From positions 186,001-250,000 of the forward strand of contig NZ_JAERQJ010000001.1 of assembly GCF_016735115.1 (NCBI RefSeq): a stretch of DNA of 64,000 nucleotides, given 5' to 3'. Under the pieces are notes generated by a model. That model worked only from the letters and a program-made list of their open reading frames with translations, made no database searches and was not told the origin of the DNA. Made by a program: the position numbers and the translations under genes. Source of the stretch: Aquimarina mytili (GTDB lineage: Bacteria > Bacteroidota > Bacteroidia > Flavobacteriales > Flavobacteriaceae). Within the stretch, counting starts at the first letter, position 1. Each line of letters opens with the position of its first letter. Positions 1 to 8,438 of the stretch are shown piece after piece.

Positions 1-2
1 TA

Positions 3-653
3 CTAAAAGAAAAGAAGTCATTTTTTGCTTCAAGATATAAGCTTAAAAAAGCTATATATGAGTTGGGCCCTACTGGATTTCCTTTTGAACGTTTTGTAGC
101 CACCATGTTGAAGTATTCTGGTTATAAAATAGCAGTTGGGCAAAATATTAAAGGAAAATGTGTTTCCCATGAAGTAGATGTTATCGCTAGAAAAAATAAT
201 CAATATCTTGTTATAGAATGTAAGTTTCATAGTGAAGAGGGTCGTAATTGCAATGTTAAAGTGCCTCTGTACATTCATTCCCGATATCAAGATATCATAA
301 TTCTAAATCAAGAACAGAACAATGGAGATATGACTCCAGATAAAGGTTGGGTAGTTACCAATACGCGTTTTACCAAAGATGCTATTCGATATGGAGAATG
401 CGTGGGATTATATTTATTGAGTTGGGATCATCCGATGGGTAATGGACTTAAAGATAGAATAGATCGTTTAGGATTATATCCGGTAACTGTATCTACATTA
501 TTAACCAATCGCGAAAAACAATTTTTATTAAGCCGGGATATTGTATTATGCATGCAGCTTATTAACGACGTGTTTTATCTGGATCATTTAGGGATTTCAG
601 AACAACGAAAACTAAAGATTCTAAATGAAATAAAAATGTTGTGTAATGTCTAA
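3..653 (+). CDS. ATP-cone / Mrr-like PD-(D/E)xK nuclease domain protein, 5'-truncated
   Basis: The reading frame is open from the first base, so the start lies upstream of the window. A TTG at 63 is only an internal codon. The first visible residues (ASRYKLKKAIYELGPTGFPF) look like the end of an ATP-cone domain. The rest matches a restriction-endonuclease fold of the Mrr type: EVD followed by ECK near residues 58-75 from the TTG gives the D...ExK signature. ATP-cone/Mrr fusions are known in Bacteroidota; their function is not settled, and nucleotide-regulated DNA cleavage or binding is an inference. The stop codon is 12 bases before the next gene on the same strand, so they are probably co-transcribed. 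Confidence 0.75.
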   Translation, partial: LKEKKSFFASRYKLKKAIYELGPTGFPFERFVATMLKYSGYKIAVGQNIKGKCVSHEVDVIARKNNQYLVIECKFHSEEGRNCNVKVPLYIHSRYQDIIILNQEQNNGDMTPDKGWVVTNTRFTKDAIRYGECVGLYLLSWDHPMGNGLKDRIDRLGLYPVTVSTLLTNREKQFLLSRDIVLCMQLINDVFYLDHLGISEQRKLKILNEIKMLCNV

Positions 654-664
654 AACAAACCATT

Positions 665-2035
665 ATGCCAGCAATTAAAATTCATTTTCTAGGTGCTACC
701 GGAACCGTTACAGGATCAAAGTTTTATATCCAAACACCGCAAAAAAATATACTTGTAGACTGTGGGATGTTCCAGGGAGTGAAGGAGCTTCGGCAATTAA
801 ATTGGAAAGATTTACCTATAAATACACCTGATATAGATGTCGTATTACTCACACATGGGCATTTAGATCATACTGGCTATTTACCAAGATTAATCAAGCA
901 AGGGTTTACCGGAGATATTATAGGAACACCTCCTACATTAGCTATAACCGAAATTATCCTTAGAGATAGCGCAAAAATACATGAAGAAGAAGCTGAAAGA
1001 GCTAATAAAGAAGGATACTCAAAACATGACCCAGCTTTACCTTTTTATACCAAAAAAGATGCTGAAAAGACAATAGGATACTTTAAGAGTCAGAAAGAAA
1101 ATACGTGGATTTCTCTATCCAAGGATATTCAATATCGATATAAATATAACGGACATATTATAGGATCTACGTTCATAGAATTAGAACTCTATGGTAAAAT
1201 TTTCGTCTTTTCTGGCGATGTGGGAAGAAGCGATGATATACTTCTTAATCCTCCCGAAAAACCAAAATGGGCAGATTACCTTTTTGTCGAAAGCACGTAT
1301 GGTAACAAATTACACCCTGCTGAAGATGTAGAAGAAAAATTAATAGAATTGATTAAAGATACCCTTTATAAAAAGGGGATTTTGATTATCCCTTCTTTTG
1401 CGGTAGAAAGGTTACAAGTATTAATGTACATATTGTGGAAATTATATCAAAAAAACCGTATTCCCAATATTCCGATATATGTAGATAGTCCAATGGGGAA
1501 TAATGTGCTTTCAGTTTTTGAAAATTTTCCGGATTGGCATAAATTATCAATACAAGAATATCATGCCATCTGTAATCATATTAATATTGTTACCTCATAT
1601 AAAGAAACCTGGGAGGTAATTGATAAACCTCATGCCAAAATTGTTATTGCAGGAAGTGGTATGGTTACAGGTGGTAGAGTGCTTACATATCTAAAACAGT
1701 TTGTTGATTATAATACAACCACTATTGTATTAGTAGGTTTTCAGGCCGAAGGAACCCGAGGAAGATTATTACAAGAGGGAGCGCATGAAATTAAATTATT
1801 TGGGAAATATTATCCCGTTAGAGCAAAAATTCATCAAATTGAAAGTCTATCTGCCCATGCCGATCAACAAGAATTGTTAGACTGGATGAGCAAGATCAAA
1901 AACATACCAGAAAAAGTTTTTTTGATTCATGGAGAAGCTACCGCCGCCGACACATTACGAGTAAAAATACAAGATACACATCGCTGGAAAGTTTATATTC
2001 CAAAATTATATGAAGTTATCGAAATCCTGGTTTGA
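665..2035 (+). CDS. Beta-CASP metallo-beta-lactamase (RNA-processing exonuclease family)
   Basis: This 456-residue protein has the zinc-binding metallo-beta-lactamase motif THGHLDH (H64, H66, D68, H69), a further metal His in GHIIGS (about 164) and Asp in FSGDVGR (185). The beta-CASP part follows, with PSFAVERLQ, SGSGMVTGGR and the C-terminal SLSAHADQQ and FLIHGE motifs. Length and motif order fit the YSH1/CPSF-73-like MBL family that cleaves RNA. The true substrate in Bacteroidota is not known. It is cytoplasmic, with no signal peptide. It lies 11 bases after the ATP-cone nuclease gene and probably shares its transcript. The domain family is very secure; a role in stress-related RNA turnover is inferred from the neighbouring Hsp20 and fermentative genes. 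Confidence 0.88.
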   Translation: MPAIKIHFLGATGTVTGSKFYIQTPQKNILVDCGMFQGVKELRQLNWKDLPINTPDIDVVLLTHGHLDHTGYLPRLIKQGFTGDIIGTPPTLAITEIILRDSAKIHEEEAERANKEGYSKHDPALPFYTKKDAEKTIGYFKSQKENTWISLSKDIQYRYKYNGHIIGSTFIELELYGKIFVFSGDVGRSDDILLNPPEKPKWADYLFVESTYGNKLHPAEDVEEKLIELIKDTLYKKGILIIPSFAVERLQVLMYILWKLYQKNRIPNIPIYVDSPMGNNVLSVFENFPDWHKLSIQEYHAICNHINIVTSYKETWEVIDKPHAKIVIAGSGMVTGGRVLTYLKQFVDYNTTTIVLVGFQAEGTRGRLLQEGAHEIKLFGKYYPVRAKIHQIESLSAHADQQELLDWMSKIKNIPEKVFLIHGEATAADTLRVKIQDTHRWKVYIPKLYEVIEILV

Positions 2036-2220
2036 TTTTTTGAGATCTCGAACCATGGTTCGCTATCCCTAATTTCCAAAAAACATTCGTGGTTACAAAG
2101 TAAAATTTTATGAACACGTAGGTTTTGTTTTTCTTCAAAAAGCTCTCATAACCTGATAATTATCATTTTTTTATTGCTTTTATATGGTTAATTTTCTCAA
2201 TAGCCTTAAAACTTAGAAAA

Positions 2221-2637
2221 ATGAAAACTGCAATACCACCATCGTCAGGAAAAGAGCTCAAGGAAATTCATTTAGATACATTAGAATGGAAATCCAGCCT
2301 TCATTTTATAGAAGTAGAAATTCAATTTATGAATCAATTACTCAATGCGTACATTTTTGAACCCTCAACACCTAATCTTTTTGAACACTTACAAGGATTT
2401 AAAGAACAAATTATAATTGCAGAAGAAGAAATTGCATACATACGTAAGAGTATTAATAAGCACGAAAATCAACTGGGAGGGTTATTAGAATATCACACGA
2501 TTTCTTACGATCATTCATACTATCAAGAGCACGAGTTAATGAAAATAACAGTTGATGATTTCTATAAAAGTTTTAGAAAACTAAAAGCCGATGTTTTTAA
2601 TTATACTGGAGGTATTCTTAGAAAGAGATGTAAATAA
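2221..2637 (+). CDS. Small alpha-helical protein of unknown function (paralogue of 3251-3694)
   Basis: This 138-residue soluble, helical, charged protein has no signal peptide, and I do not recognise a named family. It aligns in its N-terminal half with the protein at 3251-3694: both have an EL...L-(E/N)W-x-S-x-L-x-FI core, followed by a helix ending near an asparagine or histidine and then a heptad-like segment. The two paralogues flank hsp20. ATG follows an A-rich stretch typical of Bacteroidota start regions. A stress-linked role is suggested only by position. Confidence 0.7.
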   Translation: MKTAIPPSSGKELKEIHLDTLEWKSSLHFIEVEIQFMNQLLNAYIFEPSTPNLFEHLQGFKEQIIIAEEEIAYIRKSINKHENQLGGLLEYHTISYDHSYYQEHELMKITVDDFYKSFRKLKADVFNYTGGILRKRCK

Positions 2638-2668
2638 AGTTAAAAAATCTTTAAACTGATATTTGTCA

Positions 2669-2699
2669 TTTGTAAAGGGGCTTAACCATCTTAATTTTA
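2669..2699 (+). promoter_or_regulatory. Bacteroidota-type -33/-7 promoter for hsp20
   Basis: TTTG at 2669-2672, a 19-base spacer and TAATTTTA at 2692-2699 match the vegetative Bacteroidota promoter TTTG-N19-TAnnTTTG in 11 of 12 defined or spacing positions. It lies 41 bases before the hsp20 ATG. It also explains why the longer in-frame start at 2663 is unlikely. Confidence 0.55.
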
Positions 2700-2740
2700 G
2701 CAATATAAATAAATTAATAACTCTAATAAACCACACTATT

Positions 2741-3184
2741 ATGTCAATAATTAAATTTAACAAAAACAGATTGCCCTGGATAAATGATAGGGTAGCAACT
2801 TGGATGGATACTGATGATTTTTTTGCAGATGACTTTTTCATGAGAGATAAAAATGTTCCTGCAATGAATGTCAAAGAAAATAAAAACGACTTTGAAATTG
2901 AACTTGCTGTTCCGGGCTTTTCTAAAAAAGATATCGAAGTGACCCTAGAGAACGATATTCTACATATTTGCGCAAATAGCAGTAAAGAAGAAGTTGAAGA
3001 AAATGAAAACTATGCGCGTAGAGAGTTCAATTATAACTCATTTGACCGAAAACTACAATTACCCAGTAGTGTAGACCAAGGCAAAAATGTTAAAGCTATC
3101 TACAAAGACGGAATTCTTACACTAAATCTTGTAAAAAAGGAAGACGCTATAGAACCACCTAAAAGAGTGATTGACATAGTTTAG
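2741..3184 (+). CDS. Hsp20/alpha-crystallin small heat shock protein
   Basis: This is a 147-residue ATP-independent chaperone that holds unfolded proteins in the cytoplasm. The alpha-crystallin domain spans about residues 45-140, with AVPGFSKKDIEVTLEND, the R-rich EFNYNSFDRKLQLP strand and the DGILTLNL motif. The N-terminal arm carries the NRLPW/MDTDDFF segment typical of the Bacteroidota branch. The C-terminus has PPKRVIDIV, an IxI/V-like tail used in oligomer formation. I chose ATG at 2741 because a vegetative promoter lies just upstream and the preceding residues do not match the family. A strong terminator follows. Confidence 0.93.
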   Translation: MSIIKFNKNRLPWINDRVATWMDTDDFFADDFFMRDKNVPAMNVKENKNDFEIELAVPGFSKKDIEVTLENDILHICANSSKEEVEENENYARREFNYNSFDRKLQLPSSVDQGKNVKAIYKDGILTLNLVKKEDAIEPPKRVIDIV

Positions 3185-3192
3185 TTGTATGT

Positions 3193-3230
3193 TGACCTCA
3201 CAGGTTTTAAAAACCTGTGAGGTCTTTTCT
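3193..3230 (+). terminator. Rho-independent terminator after hsp20
   Basis: A near-perfect stem of about 15 bp (GACCTCACAGGTTT paired with AAACCTGTGAGGTC) is followed by TTTTCT. It ends the hsp20 transcript nine bases after the stop codon. Confidence 0.85.
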
Positions 3231-3250
3231 AAGATAAAATACCAATAGTT

Positions 3251-3694
3251 ATGAAATCGAAAGAACCAAATGTGAAATATATTGAGTGGAGAAGTCCAGA
3301 GGAGCTGCATGAGACTTCATTAAATTGGGTTTCAGAGCTCAAATTCATAAAAGATGAGCAGCATTTTTTAGATGAATTAATCGAAAATCATATACTACAA
3401 CTTATTTCTGGAGCAACTTTTGAAAAAAGTAAAGCTGTAGTGAATGCGTTATCTCAAAAAAAGAAAACGATAGATCCTTTATTAAAAAGAATAATTAATC
3501 ACCATAATGAACTCACTATATTACTCGATGGAATAGATCAACCAAAAGAAGAAAAACAATACAAAGAAGACCATAGGGTATTGCTTGTTGAGATAGCAAA
3601 CTATTTAAACGAATACAAAAATGTAAAGAGACAGATTTTTGACTTGATCAAGACTATCATGAAACAAGAAAAACAAAAACGGCTATTGCGTTAA
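3251..3694 (+). CDS. Small alpha-helical protein of unknown function (paralogue of 2221-2637)
   Basis: This is a 147-residue, highly charged, helix-rich protein with no export signal and a Lys/Arg-rich tail. It shares with the protein at 2221-2637 the N-terminal pattern EL-x4-L-x-W-x-S-x-L-x-FI followed by an amphipathic helix. No named domain is evident. It is followed after nine bases by the flavodoxin-like membrane gene, so it may head an operon running to ldhA. The function is unknown. Confidence 0.7.
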   Translation: MKSKEPNVKYIEWRSPEELHETSLNWVSELKFIKDEQHFLDELIENHILQLISGATFEKSKAVVNALSQKKKTIDPLLKRIINHHNELTILLDGIDQPKEEKQYKEDHRVLLVEIANYLNEYKNVKRQIFDLIKTIMKQEKQKRLLR

Positions 3695-3703
3695 AATATT
3701 TAG

Positions 3704-4204
3704 ATGTTACGTATTCTCAAAATAATTGTTTTATCCGCTTTAATATTATTCGCCGGGTTTTGGGCGTGGTACGAGTATACATATTCTATGGATACAGTGA
3801 TTCCTTTTGAGGTTAATGACTCTAACCTAAAAACTAAGGTGTTAATAGCTTCACAAGGAAGTAGATTCAAAGATTCATTAGTACAAGGTATCTTGAAACA
3901 TTATGAGAAAGATACGATCTACTTTAAAGTAATAGATGTATATACTTTATTTACTGTAAATATTGAAAAATGGGATGCCTTAGTTATTATTAACTCCTGG
4001 GAATATGGGAGTCCGCCACGCAATGTTAAAAGATTTATTAAAAACCATCCTGATCGACTGGATAAACTTATCATTTTATCTACCGTAGGAAGCAGTAACA
4101 TTGCCTTGGAAGATATAGATGTTATATCTGGAGAATCTATTATAGAGAAAACACCACAGTATACCAATGTGGTTGTAGAACGATTAAATAACATTATAAA
4201 ATAA
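3704..4204 (+). CDS. Membrane-anchored flavodoxin-like protein
   Basis: This 166-residue protein has one N-terminal transmembrane helix (about 5-24) followed by a small alpha/beta domain. KVLIASQGSRFKDSLVQGI resembles the phosphate-binding first loop of flavodoxin-like folds. DALVIINSWEYGSPP is at the position of the second FMN loop, and LIILSTVGS is the third strand. The classical T/S-x-T-G-N/x-T loop is not intact, so FMN binding is uncertain. It lies in tandem with a lipoprotein and a D-lactate dehydrogenase gene. A redox role at the membrane is inferred from fold and context. Confidence 0.65.
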   Translation: MLRILKIIVLSALILFAGFWAWYEYTYSMDTVIPFEVNDSNLKTKVLIASQGSRFKDSLVQGILKHYEKDTIYFKVIDVYTLFTVNIEKWDALVIINSWEYGSPPRNVKRFIKNHPDRLDKLIILSTVGSSNIALEDIDVISGESIIEKTPQYTNVVVERLNNIIK

Positions 4205-4215
4205 ACCTAAAAATT

Positions 4216-4884
4216 ATGAAAAAACCATATATACTTTTGTTATTTATTGCAGTGGTATTGTATAGCTGTACTTCTAGTGAATTAGTCGAAAATTGGAAGA
4301 ATCCGGATATTGACACTTTTGAAGCTCAAAAAGTATTGGTTATTGGTATAACTCCTGATGATGGCAATCGAAAAATATTTGAAAAAAAACTAGCATCAGA
4401 ATTAAAAAAGAGTGGAGTTAATGCAGTAAAGAGCCTTGGTTTCTTTCAGAAAAATTTTACAATCTCACCAAGAACCGAAGAAGAATTAATGGCATTAGAA
4501 GAAGAATTAATACAACAAGGTTTTGATGCCATATTACTTTCAAAAGTAGTTGGTATTGAAGATAAAGTAACTGTGGTAAAAGCCTATAGAAATCTTGATA
4601 AAAATTTTAAAAGCTTTAGAGATGATTATTTTGAAAATCAGGAAATCTTTCATGATGAAGATTATTACGAAGAATATCAAGTTTTTCATGCAGAATCATC
4701 ATTGTATTGTATTTGTCCAGATAAAGATCGAGAGTTAATCTGGAGAGGTTCTATAGATATTACAGAACCTGAGAGTACTAAGAAAGCAGTAAATGATTAT
4801 GTTAAAGTATTGGTATGGGCATTAAAAGGACAGCAATTATTAATTATAGAAGAAGAACTAACAGATGAAGATCTTGATATATAG
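4216..4884 (+). CDS. Lipoprotein, DUF4136-like, unknown function
   Basis: This is a 222-residue exported lipoprotein. The signal peptide ends at a lipobox LYSCTSS (Cys about 18). The mature part begins with an ENWKNPD motif and an AQKVLVIGI strand followed by a helix-rich segment with KKLASELKKSGV, which resembles DUF4136-type periplasmic lipoproteins. The C-terminal half is very acidic. Its end overlaps the next gene by 20 bases, so the two genes are translationally coupled. No enzymatic motif is visible. Confidence 0.65.
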   Translation: MKKPYILLLFIAVVLYSCTSSELVENWKNPDIDTFEAQKVLVIGITPDDGNRKIFEKKLASELKKSGVNAVKSLGFFQKNFTISPRTEEELMALEEELIQQGFDAILLSKVVGIEDKVTVVKAYRNLDKNFKSFRDDYFENQEIFHDEDYYEEYQVFHAESSLYCICPDKDRELIWRGSIDITEPESTKKAVNDYVKVLVWALKGQQLLIIEEELTDEDLDI

Positions 4885-5863
4885 TGCCAAAGATTTTGAA
4901 ATACCTTTTCTTGAGAAGGCCAATAATAATGAACATCAAATTAAATATATTCCAGAACGACTTACTACCGAAACCGCGAGATTAGCCTTAGGGTTTGATG
5001 TGATTTCTATTTTTTCTGCCGATGATGCCTCATCTTTAGTCCTAGAAAAATTAAAGGATTTTGGAATTAAATACATCACTCTTCGCTCTACTGGATATGA
5101 CAATGTGAACCTGACTGCAGCAAAAAAACTAAATATCAAAGTGGCTAATACTGCAGGGTATTCACCAAATGCTATTGCAGAACATGCAGTAGCACTTTTA
5201 CTGGCATTAAATCGCAAGTTAATCCTTTCTAATACCCAGGTAAATAGTTATAATTTCTCATTAAGTAATTTAGTAGGATTTGATCTAGATCAGAAAACAG
5301 TTGGTATCATCGGAACAGGTAGGATAGGAAAAGTAATTGCTAAAATAATGCATGGATTTGGTTGTCATATTTTAGCTAAGGATACCTATGAGGATTCTAA
5401 ATTAAAAGAAAATTATGATGTTTTTTATACCGATTTAGAAGATTTATGTAAACGATCCGATATCATCTTTTTAAGTATTCCTCTTACCACTCAAACACAT
5501 CATATGATCAATAAGGATGTTATTCAGCATATGAAAACACACACGTTATTAATTAATGTGGCTAGAGGAGGAGTGGTCTGTACTGAAGATATCATACAAG
5601 CATTAGAATTAAAAAGAATTGCAGGCTATGGTACAGATGTATATGAGCACGAGAGTGGTATATTCTTCTATGATCATTCGAAAAATAAACCAAAAGATGT
5701 TTCCTTGCAAAGTTTGATTAATTTGCCTAATGTATTACTAACTCCACATCAAGGTTTTGCTACTCAAGAGGCGCTTAGTAATATAGCCGAAGCTACATTC
5801 TATAATATTAACTGTTGGAGCCAAGATCAACCTGGTAAAAATGAACTTACTGATAAAAATTAG
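4865..5863 (+). CDS. ldhA: D-lactate dehydrogenase (2-hydroxyacid dehydrogenase family)
   Basis: This 332-residue cytoplasmic enzyme probably reduces pyruvate to D-lactate with NADH. GTGRIGKVIAKIM (about 150-162) is the Rossmann NAD+ loop. The catalytic set is visible: Arg in NVARGG (about 236), Glu in TDVYEHESG (about 260) and His in LTPHQGF (about 296). The YSPNAIAEHAVALLLALNRK block is typical of the LdhA branch. It overlaps the upstream lipoprotein gene and ends tail to tail with the minus-strand sulfur gene, their stop codons overlapping by four bases. Other 2-hydroxyacid substrates cannot be excluded. Confidence 0.88.
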   Translation: MKILIYSAKDFEIPFLEKANNNEHQIKYIPERLTTETARLALGFDVISIFSADDASSLVLEKLKDFGIKYITLRSTGYDNVNLTAAKKLNIKVANTAGYSPNAIAEHAVALLLALNRKLILSNTQVNSYNFSLSNLVGFDLDQKTVGIIGTGRIGKVIAKIMHGFGCHILAKDTYEDSKLKENYDVFYTDLEDLCKRSDIIFLSIPLTTQTHHMINKDVIQHMKTHTLLINVARGGVVCTEDIIQALELKRIAGYGTDVYEHESGIFFYDHSKNKPKDVSLQSLINLPNVLLTPHQGFATQEALSNIAEATFYNINCWSQDQPGKNELTDKN

Positions 5864-6273
5864 TGGGGTAGTTTATCTTTTAATACTCCATATAAGAAAG
5901 TCCCTAAAATAGCCGAAAGGATTACAATAATAATTGGAGTATATCCTGCTCCTAATAGTGCAAACATAGGCCCTGGGCATGCACCTGCAAGAGCCCATCC
6001 TAACCCAAAGATAATTCCACCAAACATATATCTACTAAAACTTCTGTCTTTGGGAGTAATGGTTATAGGATCGCCATAAAAAGATTTCACTGAGTATCTT
6101 TTAATAAGTTGAATTACAATAACACCTAATCCAACTGCAGAACCAATAATTCCATACATGTGAAAAGATGCAAATTGAAACATTTCATAGATTCTAAACC
6201 ATGAAGCAGCTTCAGATTTGAATAGAATAATTCCGAAGAAGATACCGATACTTAAATAGATGATAGAGCGCAT
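5860..6273 (-). CDS. YeeE/YedE family half-transporter (DUF6691), thiosulfate/sulfur uptake
   Basis: This 137-residue membrane protein has about four hydrophobic helices. GLGWALAGACPGPMFALLGAG is the Cys-containing pore motif of the YeeE/YedE family (GxxxxGxCPG), in which cysteines relay thiosulfate. It is the second half of a split transporter. The other half is encoded three bases upstream (6277-6840), so the two probably form one complex and one operon. Thiosulfate is the likely substrate from family knowledge; related sulfur anions are possible. Confidence 0.85.
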   Translation of the reverse strand: MRSIIYLSIGIFFGIILFKSEAASWFRIYEMFQFASFHMYGIIGSAVGLGVIVIQLIKRYSVKSFYGDPITITPKDRSFSRYMFGGIIFGLGWALAGACPGPMFALLGAGYTPIIIVILSAILGTFLYGVLKDKLPH

Positions 6274-6276
6274 ATA

Positions 6277-6840
6277 CTAAAAGATTAAAGGGAAAATGAA
6301 ATGAATCATGAGTAAACCTCCAATAAAAAAACCAATTACAGCAATCAACGAAGGTAATTGTAGATTGCCTAATCCAGAGATGGCATGTCCAGAGGTACAT
6401 CCTCCCGCATATCGAGCTCCAAAACCAACAAGTAGACCTCCAAGTATTAGTAGCAATAAATTTTTGGGACTGGTAAACACATCATTAGAAAATAATATAT
6501 CCGGCATATATGCATTCCCTGCACTTTCAAAACCTTTAGACCTCAAATCAATAATCATAGCGGGGTTGAGGTCTACCGCAGAGTCCTTGGATAAAAAGGT
6601 ATTAGCAATAAATCCACCAATAATTACACCAAGAACAACGATAAGGTTCCAGCGTTGCGTTTTCCAATCAAACCTAAAAAAGTCAGATGTTTTGCCCGCA
6701 CCACAAAGAGTGCACATTGTTCTTAAATTAGAAGACATCCCAAATCTTTTACCAATCATTAGCAATAAAAACATCACTAATGTTATTAATGGCCCCGATA
6801 CATACCAGGGCCATGGATTATAAACCCAATTCATATACAT
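6277..6840 (-). CDS. YeeE/YedE family half-transporter, thiosulfate/sulfur uptake
   Basis: This is a 187-residue integral membrane protein with about five hydrophobic stretches. It carries the family motif GARYAGGCTSGHAISG, whose Cys is expected to contact thiosulfate, and an extra CTLCGAG pair near residue 45. It is the first half of the split transporter, directly followed by its partner. The start MYMN is chosen at 6840; a second ATG lies two codons in. A Crp/Fnr-type palindrome is centred 47 bases upstream. Confidence 0.87.
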   Translation of the reverse strand: MYMNWVYNPWPWYVSGPLITLVMFLLLMIGKRFGMSSNLRTMCTLCGAGKTSDFFRFDWKTQRWNLIVVLGVIIGGFIANTFLSKDSAVDLNPAMIIDLRSKGFESAGNAYMPDILFSNDVFTSPKNLLLLILGGLLVGFGARYAGGCTSGHAISGLGNLQLPSLIAVIGFFIGGLLMIHFIFPLIF

Positions 6841-6880
6841 TATTTTTGGGCGAAATAATTAAATTTATGAAAGGTAGTCA

Positions 6881-6894
6881 GTAACAAATGTTAC
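6881..6894. promoter_or_regulatory. Crp/Fnr-type operator, site 1 (GTAACAAATGTTAC)
   Basis: This is an inverted repeat GTAACA-AA-TGTTAC between the MBL-rhodanese stop and the start of the YeeE pair, on which it would act. The same GTAACA-NN-TGTTAC sequence occurs at 8415 and 9282, each upstream of a sulfur gene next to a crp/fnr-family gene. Confidence 0.75.
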
Positions 6895-6906
6895 ATAGCA
6901 GTATTT

Positions 6907-8319
6907 TTATTTCAAAGTTGTAGGACACACATAGTCTGTAGTTTGGATGCCTACCCCTTTAATATCTTTAAATCCACCAGCAATATCAATAAGATTGTGT
7001 ATTCCTCGACTTTTCAATATAGACGCTGCAATTACAGATCGATATCCGCCGGCACAATGCACATAAAAAGTTTTATCATCAGGAAATTCGGTTAAATAAT
7101 CATTTAAAAAATCTAAAGGCGAGTTATGTGCTTTATCCATATGTTCAGCAACAAATTCACTTTCCTTTCGAACATCAAAAACAGGAACTTCCTTTGTGGC
7201 TACAATATCTTTAAATTCTGATGCAGGGATTGAAGTTATTGTATCATATTCTTTACCCGAGGTTTCCCAAGATTCGAATCCACCGTCTAAATATCCTAAA
7301 GTATTATCGAACCCTACACGAGATAAGCGGGTGATGGTTTCTTCTACACGTCCTTTGGGCGCTACTAGCAATATAGGTTGTTGTACATCTGCGATTAGAG
7401 CTCCTACCCACGGTGCAAATCCACCATCGATTCCTATAAATATAGATCTGGGGATATGCCCTTTTATGTATTCACTTTGGTGTCTTACATCTAAAACGAT
7501 AGCTCCGGTTTTATTGGCTATTGCTTCAAAATCTTCTGGCGATAATGGTTTTGTGCCTTGTGCAATTACTTTATCGATATCCTCATATCCTTCTTTATTC
7601 ATTTTTACATTAAGAGGAAAATATAACGGAGGAGGGAGCAACCCATCGGTAACCTCTTTTACAAACTCTTCTTTGGTCATATCTGCACGAAGCGCGTAAT
7701 TCATCTTTTTTTGATTGCCTAAAGTATCCACAGTTTCTTTCATCATATTTTTACCACATGCAGAACCCGCTCCATGTGCAGGATATACAATTATATCATC
7801 TGCCAATGGCATGATTTTATTACGAAGACTATCATAAAGCGTTTCAGCAAGTTGTTCTTGTGTCATATGTGCCGCCTTTTGTGCAAGATCTGGTCGTCCT
7901 ACATCCCCTAAGAATAAGGTATCTCCACTGAAGATGGCATGATCTTTTCCATCTTTATCTCTTAGAAGATAAGTCGTGCTTTCCATCGTATGACCCGGAG
8001 TGTGTAATGCTATGATGGTAATATCTCCTAGTTTAAATTCTTGATTATCTTTTGCGATAATAGCTTCAAAAGAAGGGTTAGCCTCTGGCCCAAATATAAT
8101 ATCAGCCCCTGTTTCTTTTGCCAATGTAATATGACCGCTCACAAAATCAGCATGAAAATGTGTTTCAAAAATATATTTGATTTTAGCCTGATCAGCATCA
8201 GCTTTTTCTATATATGGCTTTACTTCTCTTAAGGGGTCTACAATAGCAACTTCACCTTTACTTTCTATATAATATGCTCCTTGGGCAAGGCATCCAGTAT
8301 ATATTTGTTCTATTTTCAT
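6907..8319 (-). CDS. MBL-fold / double rhodanese protein (ETHE1-like persulfide dioxygenase)
   Basis: This is a 470-residue cytoplasmic protein. The N-terminal MBL domain (about 1-245) has THFHADF (metal ligands H-x-H-x-D), HTPGHTMES and SGDTLFLGDVGRPD, and YPAHGAGSACG. This set is typical of ETHE1-like persulfide dioxygenases, which oxidise glutathione persulfide to sulfite. Two rhodanese domains follow (about 260-350 and 365-465). The second has an active-site Cys in HCAGGYRS. In the first the loop reads LLVAPKGR, so the Cys is missing and it is probably non-catalytic. It lies between the TauE and YeeE genes with a Crp/Fnr palindrome 95 bases upstream, consistent with sulfide or thiosulfate handling. 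Confidence 0.9.
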   Translation of the reverse strand: MKIEQIYTGCLAQGAYYIESKGEVAIVDPLREVKPYIEKADADQAKIKYIFETHFHADFVSGHITLAKETGADIIFGPEANPSFEAIIAKDNQEFKLGDITIIALHTPGHTMESTTYLLRDKDGKDHAIFSGDTLFLGDVGRPDLAQKAAHMTQEQLAETLYDSLRNKIMPLADDIIVYPAHGAGSACGKNMMKETVDTLGNQKKMNYALRADMTKEEFVKEVTDGLLPPPLYFPLNVKMNKEGYEDIDKVIAQGTKPLSPEDFEAIANKTGAIVLDVRHQSEYIKGHIPRSIFIGIDGGFAPWVGALIADVQQPILLVAPKGRVEETITRLSRVGFDNTLGYLDGGFESWETSGKEYDTITSIPASEFKDIVATKEVPVFDVRKESEFVAEHMDKAHNSPLDFLNDYLTEFPDDKTFYVHCAGGYRSVIAASILKSRGIHNLIDIAGGFKDIKGVGIQTTDYVCPTTLK

Positions 8320-8414
8320 TTGTTCTCTTCTTTACGTATTCTCTAATTGTAGAAAGAAATACTATCTGTTTATTAATTATTTGTCAAAAATACATCAATT
8401 ATTGTTTCAAAACA

Positions 8415-8428
8415 GTAACAATTGTTAC
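8415..8428. promoter_or_regulatory. Crp/Fnr-type operator, site 2 (GTAACAATTGTTAC)
   Basis: This is a perfect 14-bp palindrome between the tauE stop and the MBL-rhodanese start. It is the best of the three matching sites in this cluster. Confidence 0.8.
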
Positions 8429-8438
8429 AAAGCTTAGT

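Noticed and set aside
2049..2062. Perfect 14-bp palindrome CGAACCATGGTTCG in the gap after the beta-CASP gene
   Set aside because: Single copy with no T run and no matching site in the window; there is too little to call an operator or terminator.
2663..2740. Longer N-terminus for Hsp20
   Set aside because: The start would be a non-ATG codon upstream of the predicted promoter, and the extra residues do not fit the family.
6308..6823. A 171-residue plus-strand ORF
   Set aside because: It is antisense to the YeeE-family gene, Pro- and Ser-rich, and a typical shadow.
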